DNA from: Desulfovibrionaceae bacterium
Lineage (GTDB): Bacteria; Desulfobacterota; Desulfovibrionia; Desulfovibrionales; Desulfovibrionaceae
NCBI GenBank assembly: GCA_022510785.1
Contig: JAFLSV010000006.1
Location: 1-64,000 of the forward strand
Length of the DNA stretch: 64,000 bases
Direction: 5' to 3'
Each line of letters opens with the position of its first letter. Position 1 is the stretch's first letter. The notes below the pieces were generated by a model. That model was not told where the DNA came from and did not search any database. It was given only the letters and a program-made list of their open reading frames with translations. Of this stretch, positions 26,496 through 34,586 are shown in pieces. Both the position numbers and the translations under genes were made by a program.

Positions 26496-28193
26496 TCAGA
26501 TCAGCAGCATCTCATCCAAAGCCGCGCCGCCCGGCACCATGGGATAAACATTTTCCTCGCGTTCAACGCGCACATCAATAATGGCGGTGGACGGAGAGGA
26601 CAGGGCTTTGGGCAGCACGGTTTCCAGCTCTTCCTCTGTGGTGATGCGGTAGCCTTCGGCGCCATAGGCCTCGGCCAGCTTCACGAAGTCGGGCTGCGCC
26701 TCCATATTGGTCTGACTGTAGTTGCTGTTGTAAAACAACTGCTGCCACTGCCGAACCATGCCCAGATAGCCGTTGTTGAGGATGAGCGTCTTCACCGGCA
26801 GCTTGTTGGCGACAGCGGTCATAAATTCCTGGCTGTTCATCTGAATGGAACCGTCGCCCGCGATATCAATAACCAGTTTGCCCGGCAGGCCGAGCTGCAC
26901 GCCGATGGCCGCCGGCAGCCCGTAGCCCATGGTGCCCAGACCGCCGGAGCTGAAGAAGGTGCGCGGCTTGCGCACCGACCAATACTGCGCGGCCCACATC
27001 TGATGCTGCCCGACTTCGGTCACAATGATGGCCTCGCCTCCGCTGATGCGCTCCAGCGCCTCCACCACCTGCTGGGGCTTGAGATTGCCCCCCTTCACAT
27101 AGGTCAGCGGCTGGGCCCTGCGCCATTCGTCCAGCTGATTCAGCCAGGGAGCGCGTTCACCCCGCAAGTCGCGGGGCGCGGCCTCAAGGCGGGAGCTCAG
27201 AACTTCCCATATGCCTTCCAGAGCCATGCGGCAATCGCCCACCACAGGCACATCCACCTTAATGGTTTTGCGGATGGACGTGGGATCGATATCAATATGG
27301 ATGATTTTGGCCTTGGGCGCGAACGTGGACAGCTTGCCGGTGACGCGGTCATCAAAGCGAACCCCCACGCCAATGAGCAAATCGGCGTTGTTCATGGCCA
27401 TGTTGGCCACATAGGCGCCGTGCATCCCGGGCATGCGCACACAGAGCGGATCGTCGGAGGGAAAGGCCCCCAGTCCCATGAGGGTGGTGGCGACGGGAAT
27501 ACTGAGCCTGTGGGCCAGAACTCCCAGAATTTCGGAAGCGTTGGACGAAAGAACGCCCCCCCCGGCGACGAGCAGAGGCCGTTCCGCCGCCAGGATGAGA
27601 TCCGCCGCCCGCCGCAATTGATTGAGGTTGGGACGGTAGGTGGGGTTATAGGAACGCATGCGCACTTCTTCGGGCCACACGAATTCGGCGCGGGAAATCT
27701 GGACATCTTTGGGAATATCCACCAGCACCGGGCCGGGCCGGCCCGACCGGGCCAGATGAAAGGCCTGACGCAGCACAGTGGCAAGCTGGCCGATATTTTT
27801 CACCAGAAAATTATGCTTGGTGCAGGGTCGGGTAATGCCCACGATATCGGCTTCCTGAAAGGCGTCGTTGCCGATGAGATAGGTCGGCACCTGACCGGTG
27901 ATGGCCACCACCGGAATGGAGTCGGCAAAGGCTGTGGCCAGGCCGGTAACAATATTGGTGGCCCCCGGGCCGGATGTCACCATGCACACGCCTACCTTGC
28001 CCGTGGCCCTGGCGTAACCGTCGGCCGCGTGCGCGGCGCCCTGCTCGTGCCGAACCAGAATATGCCGCAGCTCCGGGTGGTTGGTCAGCTCGTGGTACAG
28101 GTCAATAGCCTGGCCACCGGGATAGCCGAACAAAAGTTCCACGCCTTCGCGCTTCAGACATTCCATAAGTATACGGGCCCCAGTCATTTCCAT
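26496..28193 (-). CDS. ilvB: Acetolactate synthase large subunit
   Basis: The 565-residue thiamine-diphosphate and FAD enzyme forms acetolactate from pyruvate. The catalytic Glu is in RHEQGAAHAADGYAR. The ThDP motif GDGS..(about 25)..NNGYLG is complete, and the FAD-binding middle domain has GVGVRFDDRVTGK. It is first of the ilvBNC genes. DUF465 and YggT genes precede it on the same strand with a 173-base gap that holds GC-rich hairpins but no branched-chain-rich leader peptide that I can see. Confidence 0.95.
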   Translation of the reverse strand: MEMTGARILMECLKREGVELLFGYPGGQAIDLYHELTNHPELRHILVRHEQGAAHAADGYARATGKVGVCMVTSGPGATNIVTGLATAFADSIPVVAITGQVPTYLIGNDAFQEADIVGITRPCTKHNFLVKNIGQLATVLRQAFHLARSGRPGPVLVDIPKDVQISRAEFVWPEEVRMRSYNPTYRPNLNQLRRAADLILAAERPLLVAGGGVLSSNASEILGVLAHRLSIPVATTLMGLGAFPSDDPLCVRMPGMHGAYVANMAMNNADLLIGVGVRFDDRVTGKLSTFAPKAKIIHIDIDPTSIRKTIKVDVPVVGDCRMALEGIWEVLSSRLEAAPRDLRGERAPWLNQLDEWRRAQPLTYVKGGNLKPQQVVEALERISGGEAIIVTEVGQHQMWAAQYWSVRKPRTFFSSGGLGTMGYGLPAAIGVQLGLPGKLVIDIAGDGSIQMNSQEFMTAVANKLPVKTLILNNGYLGMVRQWQQLFYNSNYSQTNMEAQPDFVKLAEAYGAEGYRITTEEELETVLPKALSSPSTAIIDVRVEREENVYPMVPGGAALDEMLLI

Positions 28194-28366
28194 GATGGAT
28201 CATCCTTGGAACAAAGTATTCATGGTGAACACTGAAGCGAAAGCTATATACGCCTCAGAGGGAACACCGGCACATCCGGCGGAAGGCAAGAACACCCCGC
28301 CACAATACTCCGCCGGACGCCGGCAGGACACATCAGGGCCGGAAGCGACGATCCGGCATGCCCAGC

Positions 28367-28588
28367 TTATTTTTCATAGTTGTCCAGCATGACATGCAGG
28401 CGGGTTTTGCCTTCCAGCTTTTGCTTTTTCAGCGCCTTCAATTCCTGCTCTTCCGCGGGGGTGCGGTACGGCTTGGCCTTGAGCTTTTCAATCTGCTTTT
28501 CGTAAAGCATATGCTCTTCCCACAGAGCCTTGAGTTCGGGATCGGTGGCCGCGTACTTCTCCAGCCGTTTGAGATCGTGTTCTTCCAT
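28367..28588 (-). CDS. DUF465 family protein
   Basis: A 73-residue, highly charged helical protein. YEKQIEKLKAKPYRTPAEEQELKALKKQKL is the DUF465 (YdcH-like) core, a two-helix hairpin. Function of the family is unknown. It lies between yggT and ilvB on the same strand. Confidence 0.85.
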   Translation of the reverse strand: MEEHDLKRLEKYAATDPELKALWEEHMLYEKQIEKLKAKPYRTPAEEQELKALKKQKLEGKTRLHVMLDNYEK

Positions 28589-28677
28589 GGCGCTGACTCC
28601 GTCAAGTTGGAGGTTGGTTGAAAATCAGGGAACAAGGTTCACCCTGCGCTCCGGCCCGGGTGAACATCGCTCCGGCA

Positions 28678-29001
28678 TTAAAAAAATCCGGCCCGCGTCG
28701 GCCCCATCCCGGCCCCAAGCTGAAACAGGGATGCCACCACCACTCCGTTGAAAAGCTGAAGGAGAAGCAGAACGATGATGGGCGAAAGATCAAGCCCCCC
28801 CATAAAAACAAAGGGCAGCCATTTGCGTATGCGGTAATAGACCGGCTCGGTCAGGGAACGCAGTGTCCGCACGATGGGGTTGTACGGATCAGGGTTTACC
28901 CAGGAAAGCAGGGCCGAGATGATGACGACAAAGGTATAGAGATTAATGACGATTTGCAGCAAACGCGCCACAGTCATCAGCAGGTTGCCCACAACAAACA
29001 T
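28678..29001 (-). CDS. YggT family membrane protein
   Basis: A 107-residue inner-membrane protein with two YggT-type spans. The family signature LLSWVNPDPYNPIVRTLRSLTEPVYYRIRKWLP is present, followed by DLSPIIVLLLLQL. YggT proteins have been linked to osmotic shock and division-site functions, without a settled role. Its start codon overlaps nothing; 90 bases separate it from the zinc-ribbon gene upstream. Confidence 0.9.
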   Translation of the reverse strand: MFVVGNLLMTVARLLQIVINLYTFVVIISALLSWVNPDPYNPIVRTLRSLTEPVYYRIRKWLPFVFMGGLDLSPIIVLLLLQLFNGVVVASLFQLGAGMGPTRAGFF

Positions 29002-29092
29002 GCGGCCTCCGGCGTCGGATTGAACGTAAAGCTGATTCTTGCCTGCTTAGGGCCGGGAATCAAGTAAAAAATGCGGTCAAACCCAAGGAATT

Positions 29093-29608
29093 TCAACATT
29101 GGCAACGCAAGGCCTTGATCCCTTCACGAAACAGAATTTCCATCTTATCCGGCGGCGTCAGTGCCAGAACCATGCCTACCCCAAAACTGGGATGATCCAC
29201 CAGCGCGCCCAGCGCGTAGTTTCCGGTCATGGCATAGGGCTCAGGCGTGGCCGGATTTCGGGCCAGAGCATCCTGCCACTGGCGCTCCAGTTCCGCCTGG
29301 AGCCGCGCCGTGTGCTGCCCGGCGCGGGAAGGCGCGCCCGGCCCGGAAGCCGCCCCGGGGCGGGGTTGCCTGCGCGTCGCCGCAAGAACAGCCTCGCCGC
29401 GCTCATGCCCTGGCCGAACCCGAAGCGCGCGGTGTTTGACCTCGCGGGCCGGAGCCTCGGGCGGATAATACTTGTGCACACTGCCGCAGGCGCAGCACTC
29501 AACCTTAACCACCCGCCCGTCAACCAGCGCGATGATGACATGCCCCGTCACATCACGGCAGCGGGTGCAGCGGGCTTCCAGTCTCTGACCAGGGGCAAGC
29601 GAACTCAT
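29093..29608 (-). CDS. Hypothetical zinc-ribbon protein with UvrD-tail-like C terminus
   Basis: The 171-residue protein has two Cys pairs near its N terminus (CTRC at about 14-17 and CCAC at about 38-41), a probable zinc ribbon. A Pro/Arg-rich linker of about 70 residues follows. The last 35 residues (LGALVDHPSFGVGMVLAL...ILFREGIKALRC) resemble the small barrel at the C terminus of UvrD/PcrA and CarD, which contacts RNA polymerase. That comparison is mine by pattern. Function unknown. Confidence 0.7.
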   Translation of the reverse strand: MSSLAPGQRLEARCTRCRDVTGHVIIALVDGRVVKVECCACGSVHKYYPPEAPAREVKHRALRVRPGHERGEAVLAATRRQPRPGAASGPGAPSRAGQHTARLQAELERQWQDALARNPATPEPYAMTGNYALGALVDHPSFGVGMVLALTPPDKMEILFREGIKALRCQC

Positions 29609-29739
29609 GATCGTGGGCTCCGCACACTGGGGTTAGGAAAAAGCAATGCGCCTGACGGAAACAGCGCCGCCAGAGGCGGCAATCTCTGCGCATGGGCTGT
29701 AAAAAAGGCGGACAGGTCTGAACGGCATGTGAAGAAAAC

Positions 29740-31197
29740 CTAGAGCTCCGGCCCCATTTCCGTAAGCAGCGCCGCGATTTCCTCACGGATGACGCGGGCG
29801 GCGGCCTCGGCCGCCACCTTCTCACCCGCGGTTTCCACGGCTTTAAGGCGCTGCTCCAGCTGGGCCATATCCCCGGACATTGCCGCAGGCGCGCCGCCGG
29901 AGGCAAGTTCCGCTTCCAGCGCGGAAATGCGGGCTTCGGCCGCCGCCAGACCGCTGGCGTAACTTTCAGCCAGCTCACGAAGCTCGGCTGCCAGTTCGTC
30001 CACCCGATCCCGCAGGTCACTCAAAGACGCGGTATCCGCTCCGCCATTGCCGGCGGCCAGATCGGCCATGTTTTTCTGTGTGGCCGCAATATGGGCGGAA
30101 ACAGTGCGCGCGCGGCCCGCCATTCCATCCTGGGCAGGCACGGCCGCCTCGGCCTTTCCCACCAGAAGGGGATCGCCCAAATCCTCTTCAGCCGGGCCAC
30201 CGGGGCCGCCGTCATCCGCAGAGGCGAGCAGTTCATCCAGTCCGCTCAGGGGGTCGTCATCCTCTTCCATGGATGGAGTCTCAGGGACGGACGCCGAAGC
30301 CGGAGTTTTGACCGGAGCTTCGCCAAGCAGGGCATCCAGGTCAAGCTCATCCGTTGAGCCGGCAGCCGGTTTGACGGCCGGAGCTTCCACCGCCGGGGGA
30401 GGGGTGGGCTGTTTTGCCGCAGCCGCGCGAGCGGAATTCTGTTTCGGAATTTCAGGAGCGGGCGCAGCCGGTGGCGCTGCGGGCCGCGGGGCATCAGGCT
30501 GCGGGTCGCCTAAGAGATCATCCAGATCACCGAGATCGGCGGCCGCATCCACCGCAGGCGCGGCGGACGACTGGGCAGGAGTATCCGCTGGCCGGGCAAC
30601 CGCGGCGCGCTGGCGGGAGGCAGGCGCGGCGGACGACTGGGCAGGAGTATCCGCTGATTCCGGTTCCATAATGGATGTGAGCAGGGAATCCAAATCATCC
30701 GCATCCACTTCCGAGCCCGCGCCAGCCGGCGCCTGTTGCGACTTGTCCCCGTGCTCCACGCTGGCCTGAAGAAGCGCGCCAAAATCGGCATCCGGCGCGG
30801 ATTCCGCTTTGGCAGCGGGGGAATTGGGCTGCTCCGGCGCCACCAGATCACGCAGCAGGGCATCCATATCGCTCATATCCGCCGAATCCAGCGCGGCGGC
30901 ACCGGGAGCACCGGCAGACGATGGCGCGGCCGGGGCAGCCGCGCCTGTTTCGTTCAGGCTGCCATCGTCATCCAGGCCGGACGCTTTGAGCAGAGCGTCC
31001 AGATCGAAGTCCTCTTCCTCCCTGGCCGGCGCGTCGTCACTTTCCGCCAGAAGATCGGCCATCAGGGATTCCAGTCCTGTATCCTCATCTCCGCTACCAC
31101 CTGGCGCAGAAGGTATTGAGCCTTTTTCGACGATATCGGTCAGCTCAATGATGTCGTCCTCGACCTCGGAAGACGGGGAAGTGCGGGAAGGGTCCAT
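29740..31197 (-). CDS. Hypothetical acidic low-complexity protein with coiled-coil C terminus
   Basis: The 485-residue protein starts at ATG 31197, after GAGGAC; a longer frame upstream is unlikely. The N terminus DDIIELTDIVEKG recurs in Desulfovibrio proteins of unknown role. Residues about 40-340 are Ala/Pro/Asp/Ser-rich with repeated 'DLDALL' or 'DLDSLL'-like short helices every 40-60 residues (LDALL, MDALLRDL, LDSLLTSI, LDDLLGD, LDALLGEA, LDELLASA). The last 140 residues form an alpha-helical region (DRVDELAAELRELAESYASGL, LEQRLKAVE). It looks like a scaffold of docking motifs. No function can be assigned. Confidence 0.65.
   Translation of the reverse strand: MDPSRTSPSSEVEDDIIELTDIVEKGSIPSAPGGSGDEDTGLESLMADLLAESDDAPAREEEDFDLDALLKASGLDDDGSLNETGAAAPAAPSSAGAPGAAALDSADMSDMDALLRDLVAPEQPNSPAAKAESAPDADFGALLQASVEHGDKSQQAPAGAGSEVDADDLDSLLTSIMEPESADTPAQSSAAPASRQRAAVARPADTPAQSSAAPAVDAAADLGDLDDLLGDPQPDAPRPAAPPAAPAPEIPKQNSARAAAAKQPTPPPAVEAPAVKPAAGSTDELDLDALLGEAPVKTPASASVPETPSMEEDDDPLSGLDELLASADDGGPGGPAEEDLGDPLLVGKAEAAVPAQDGMAGRARTVSAHIAATQKNMADLAAGNGGADTASLSDLRDRVDELAAELRELAESYASGLAAAEARISALEAELASGGAPAAMSGDMAQLEQRLKAVETAGEKVAAEAAARVIREEIAALLTEMGPEL
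30555..30656. repeat. 36-bp exact direct repeat inside the low-complexity gene
   Basis: The 36 bases at 30555-30590 recur exactly at 30621-30656, with a 66-base period (22 codons). They encode the repeated ADTPAQSSAAPA peptide. Because the period is a multiple of three, copy number could change by slippage without breaking the frame. Confidence 0.9.
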
Positions 31198-31407
31198 ACT
31201 GTCCTCTGGCTGGATCGGAATTCGGAATGAGGTAAATGACGTGCTTTGGTTATGGTATACAAAAAAAGATGAAGAACGCAAGGGCGACCTTGCCGGGCTG
31301 GCCGATCTTCCGTTGCGGCCTTCTGTCCGGCAAACTTGGGGAAAGCCGTGCGATATGGCGTGCGCCCGGCCTCCCTCCCCGCCGCACTGCCGGAAAATCC
31401 AACAATA

Positions 31408-31427
31408 AACCCCCCTTTCGGGGGGTT
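31408..31427 (-). terminator. Terminator of the cytochrome genes
   Basis: On the minus strand AACCCCCC-GAAA-GGGGGGTT is followed by TATTG. It lies 26 bases after the stop of the tetrahaem cytochrome and separates it from the low-complexity gene. A GAAA tetraloop gives high stability. Confidence 0.75.
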
Positions 31428-31452
31428 GCTGTCCGATTTATCCGCGGGGACT

Positions 31453-31857
31453 TCAGTTTTTGGGATGGCAGGAAGAGCCCGCGCAGGCCGTAAGCGCCTT
31501 CTTGGCGTCGGGCTTGGCCTGCACCACTTCACCATGGCACTTCAGGCAGGAGTAGGACTTTTCCACCTTGCGATCATGGGCGATGCGAAAATAGCTGTGC
31601 ACCGTCTTGTCCTTTTGACCCAGCGCATCATGACAGCCGGCGCTGGCACACTTCTGGAAATTGGCCGCGCCGTCCACCTCATGATGGCATTCCACGCATT
31701 GCCGTTCCTTATGAAAGCTGTGGTCAAACACAACCGGCTTTTTGGTGAGTTCCATGGTGATGGGCCCGGAAGGCACAGCGGGCTGCCCTGCCCATGCCGG
31801 CACAGCAAGGGCGGCGATCAGCAACGCGCCCGCGCCGGATATCAGCAGTTTTTCCAT
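31453..31857 (-). CDS. Tetrahaem cytochrome c3, periplasmic
   Basis: The 134-residue protein has a signal peptide (cleavage after AWA) and four haem sites with spacing CxxCH, Cx4CH, CxxCH, Cx4CH (CVECH, CASAGCH, CLKCH, CAGSSCH), the pattern of type I cytochrome c3. Histidines in FDHSFH, HH and IAH are likely sixth ligands. Cytochrome c3 passes electrons from periplasmic hydrogenases and formate dehydrogenases to membrane complexes. It starts at ATG 31857; the longer frame lacks a ribosome site. It lies 117 bases after a related cytochrome gene. Confidence 0.93.
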   Translation of the reverse strand: MEKLLISGAGALLIAALAVPAWAGQPAVPSGPITMELTKKPVVFDHSFHKERQCVECHHEVDGAANFQKCASAGCHDALGQKDKTVHSYFRIAHDRKVEKSYSCLKCHGEVVQAKPDAKKALTACAGSSCHPKN

Positions 31858-31974
31858 GATGGAAGCTCCTCCGATCCGCTCCCGCGCACTGCGGCACTTT
31901 TTCATCGCAACCAGGCGCAAAGAGAAAAAAGTTTTCCGCCGGCCAGGTGAAGCGGGTCAGCGCGGAATACCGCC

Positions 31975-32442
31975 CTAGTTCTTGGGATGACAGGCCGAGC
32001 CAACGCAGGCGGTCAGTTCCTGCTTTTTCTCAGGCCGGGTCTTGATCACATCATAGTGGCACTGAAGGCAGGTGGTGGTGCCTTCCTGCACCTTGCGGGC
32101 ATGAATGATGCCAAAATAGCTGTTTGATGACTTGTCCTTGGGATCGTAGGCATGGCAGTCTGAGCAGGCGGCAGAGTCGGGATGTTCGCCATCAATGAGA
32201 TGGTGACAGACGACACAACGCTGCGAGGCATTCACTTCCAGAGGAGGAAAGTGTGCGGGCATGGTCGGATGGCAGCTGTCACACTGCTGAGCCGTGTGAA
32301 TGCCGTGATCAAATATCACAGGCTTTTTGGTGAGCTCCATCTTGACGGGCCCATCGGGAACGGCCGGCTGTTCGGCAAACGCCGGCAGCGCCAGGGCAGT
32401 GACGAGCAGGGCAGCGGCGCCGAACGTCAGCAACTTTTTCAT
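31975..32442 (-). CDS. Cytochrome c3-like protein with five haem motifs
   Basis: The 155-residue precursor (signal peptide to about AFA) is clearly a paralogue of its neighbour: QPAVP.GP..MELTKKPV.FDH and the C terminus ELTAC..S.CHPKN match. It carries five haem-attachment motifs, CDSCH, CVVCH, CSDCH, CLQCH and CVGSACH, not the usual four. An insert of about 20 residues (PTMPAHFPPLEVNASQ) follows the extra motif. The second motif is CxxCH where type I c3 has Cx4CH. There are eleven mature histidines, enough for five bis-His haems. Role probably periplasmic electron transfer. Confidence 0.85.
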   Translation of the reverse strand: MKKLLTFGAAALLVTALALPAFAEQPAVPDGPVKMELTKKPVIFDHGIHTAQQCDSCHPTMPAHFPPLEVNASQRCVVCHHLIDGEHPDSAACSDCHAYDPKDKSSNSYFGIIHARKVQEGTTTCLQCHYDVIKTRPEKKQELTACVGSACHPKN

Positions 32443-32589
32443 GGAACAACCTCCTCCATTGGTCAGTGCTGTCATGCGATCCCCGTATCAGAGAACGGGA
32501 GGGGGATTCACGTTGCGGTATGCTAGCTCCATCAGGAATTCCATGTCAAGGGGCCTGGCCGAGTCCGTGCCTTGCTTGACACCCATGCC

Positions 32590-34512
32590 TTATGCCTGCG
32601 GCACGGCCCGGGGCTGCACCAGTTCCGGCATAAGGATACGCACCCTGGCCCGCCTGGAAAGTTCCATGATATAGGCCTGGAACATAAGCGCGGCGCGCTG
32701 ACTGCGCACCTGCTGCTCACGCATCGCTCCTTCGGTGAGCCAGGCAGCTTCGTCCGGCGCGGACACTTCGGCCAGGCTGACCAGCACGGCCCCATCGTCC
32801 ACGGGGAAGGCCCTGTCAAGCCACAGGTCTTTGCCCGCATCCGCGGCAGGCACCTCAAACACGGCGCGCGCCAGATCCGTGCTCACGCCCAGGTAGGGCA
32901 CATAGCCCTGACGATCAAAGGCTTCAGATTCCCTGACTTCCGGCGCCAGATCCTTGCCGGGCCTGCCATCCGCAAATTCCCCGCGGGCCTGTTCGGCTTC
33001 GTCAACAGCCAGAGCGCGGGCCTTGTCAAGGGTAAGGGCGGCGGCCAGTTCATCCCGAACCTCGTCCAGGGGCCTGGTCATGGCGGGCAGGGATTCCGCC
33101 ACGCGGACGACCAGAAGGCCCGCATCGGTGGGCAGGGGGCTGTCCAGAATTTCCCCGGCGGGGGCAGCCATAACGGCCTGCACGTCGGACGCGCGCAGCC
33201 TCAGAGTCTGAGCCAGATCGTCGGCGGACACCAGGCCGGAATCCTTCACGGTCAGGCCCTCGGCTCCGGCGGCTTCGGCCATGCCCTGACCGCCCATGAC
33301 AGCGGCCAGCAGGGCGTCGGCCTTGTCCTGAAGCCCTGTGACCGCCCGCTCCGTTGCCAGCGCGGCGCGCAGTTCATCCCTGACATCTTCCAGAGTCCGC
33401 GTGGCAGACGCCTGATGCTCCGCTGCCTTAATCAGATGAAACCCGAAGGGAGAACGCACCGGCCCGGACATTTCGCCCGGCTTGAGGGCGAAGGCCGCAT
33501 CGGCAAATTCCGGCACCATCTGAGCGCGCTCAAACCAATCCAAATCGCCGCCCCTGGCGGCGCTGCCGGGATCCTGGCTGCTTTCGCGGGCCACGGCGGC
33601 AAAGTCTTCCCCCCCCCGGATGCGCTCTTCAATGGCCTTAATGCTGTCTTCGGCCTTGCTGATCTCTTCGGCGCTGGCATTTTCCGGCACGAGAATCAAA
33701 ATATGAGAGGCCCGCACCCGTTCGGGCACAAAGAACGAATCCCTGCGTGCCTCATAGGCGGCGCTCACGGCCGCGTCGTCAATGCCGGAAGGATCGCTCA
33801 TCTGCGCGGGATCAAGGGCCACATACTCCAGCCGCACGCGCGGCGGCACGGCATACAGACGGGCGCGTTCCTCATAGGCCGCCTCAATGTCCTGCTGGCT
33901 GGGCGCCGCCAGGGACATATGCTTTTCGGCCGGGAACAGCATGTAGTTTATCTTGCGCCTTTCCTGTTGATAATTGTAGATATTGCGCACGGACTGGGGC
34001 GCCGCATAAGCCCCGGCGGAAAGCAGCGCCTGCATTTTTTCGGGCAGCATGTCGCGGCGCAGATTGTCCTCAAACTGGGCGGCGCTCTGGCCGGAATTCT
34101 GAAGCGTTGTCAGATACAGGTCGGCGCTGAAGCCGCCGTCCTTGTCCAGAAAATAGGGCATGGACTCCACAACGCGGCGCAGCTCGTACGGGCTGATTTC
34201 CACGCCCAGGCGCTCCGCTTCGGCTTCCAGAAGCTTGCGCATCACCAGGCTTTGCAGCGTGTTTTGTTCCAGCCCAAGGCTCTGCAGCAGCTCCGGTGTC
34301 GCCCCGGGGATGGAATTTCGGATATTCTGTTCCATCTGGGCGTAGGCCTGCCGGAACTCCAGTTCCGTGATGTTCCGGTCGTTCACCGTAGCCACGATGC
34401 CGCGCGGGCTGGATCGCCCGCCAATGCCCCAGAACACGAATACGACGATGATAATGCCGAATGCCAGCTTGACGCCCCAGGACTGGGCGTTGGCACGGAT
34501 GCCGTCGAGCAT
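32590..34512 (-). CDS. PpiD/SurA-type peptidyl-prolyl isomerase, membrane-anchored
   Basis: The 640-residue protein starts MLDGIRANAQSWGVKLAFG with one membrane span (about 13-32, ending VFWGIGG) as in PpiD. A SurA-like N domain follows (ATVNDRNITELEFRQAYAQM), then a parvulin domain at about 270-370 (RASHILI..FAAVARESSQDPGSAARGGDLDWF..MVPEFADAAFAL..GPVRSPFGFHLI). It should face the periplasm and help fold exported proteins. It lies 74 bases after the aconitase gene on the same strand. Confidence 0.88.
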   Translation of the reverse strand: MLDGIRANAQSWGVKLAFGIIIVVFVFWGIGGRSSPRGIVATVNDRNITELEFRQAYAQMEQNIRNSIPGATPELLQSLGLEQNTLQSLVMRKLLEAEAERLGVEISPYELRRVVESMPYFLDKDGGFSADLYLTTLQNSGQSAAQFEDNLRRDMLPEKMQALLSAGAYAAPQSVRNIYNYQQERRKINYMLFPAEKHMSLAAPSQQDIEAAYEERARLYAVPPRVRLEYVALDPAQMSDPSGIDDAAVSAAYEARRDSFFVPERVRASHILILVPENASAEEISKAEDSIKAIEERIRGGEDFAAVARESSQDPGSAARGGDLDWFERAQMVPEFADAAFALKPGEMSGPVRSPFGFHLIKAAEHQASATRTLEDVRDELRAALATERAVTGLQDKADALLAAVMGGQGMAEAAGAEGLTVKDSGLVSADDLAQTLRLRASDVQAVMAAPAGEILDSPLPTDAGLLVVRVAESLPAMTRPLDEVRDELAAALTLDKARALAVDEAEQARGEFADGRPGKDLAPEVRESEAFDRQGYVPYLGVSTDLARAVFEVPAADAGKDLWLDRAFPVDDGAVLVSLAEVSAPDEAAWLTEGAMREQQVRSQRAALMFQAYIMELSRRARVRILMPELVQPRAVPQA

Positions 34513-34586
34513 GGTGACTCCCTCTTGCTGCCTTGAAAAAAAATCCGGAAAAACTCCATCCAGCCCGGGCCTTTTGCCAGGGCAAT

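Noticed and set aside
28194..28366. Attenuator leader peptide before ilvB
   Set aside because: A seven-codon frame (Met-Asn-Thr-Leu-Phe-Gln-Gly) lies just upstream, but it has one Leu only and no terminator-antiterminator pair could be built.
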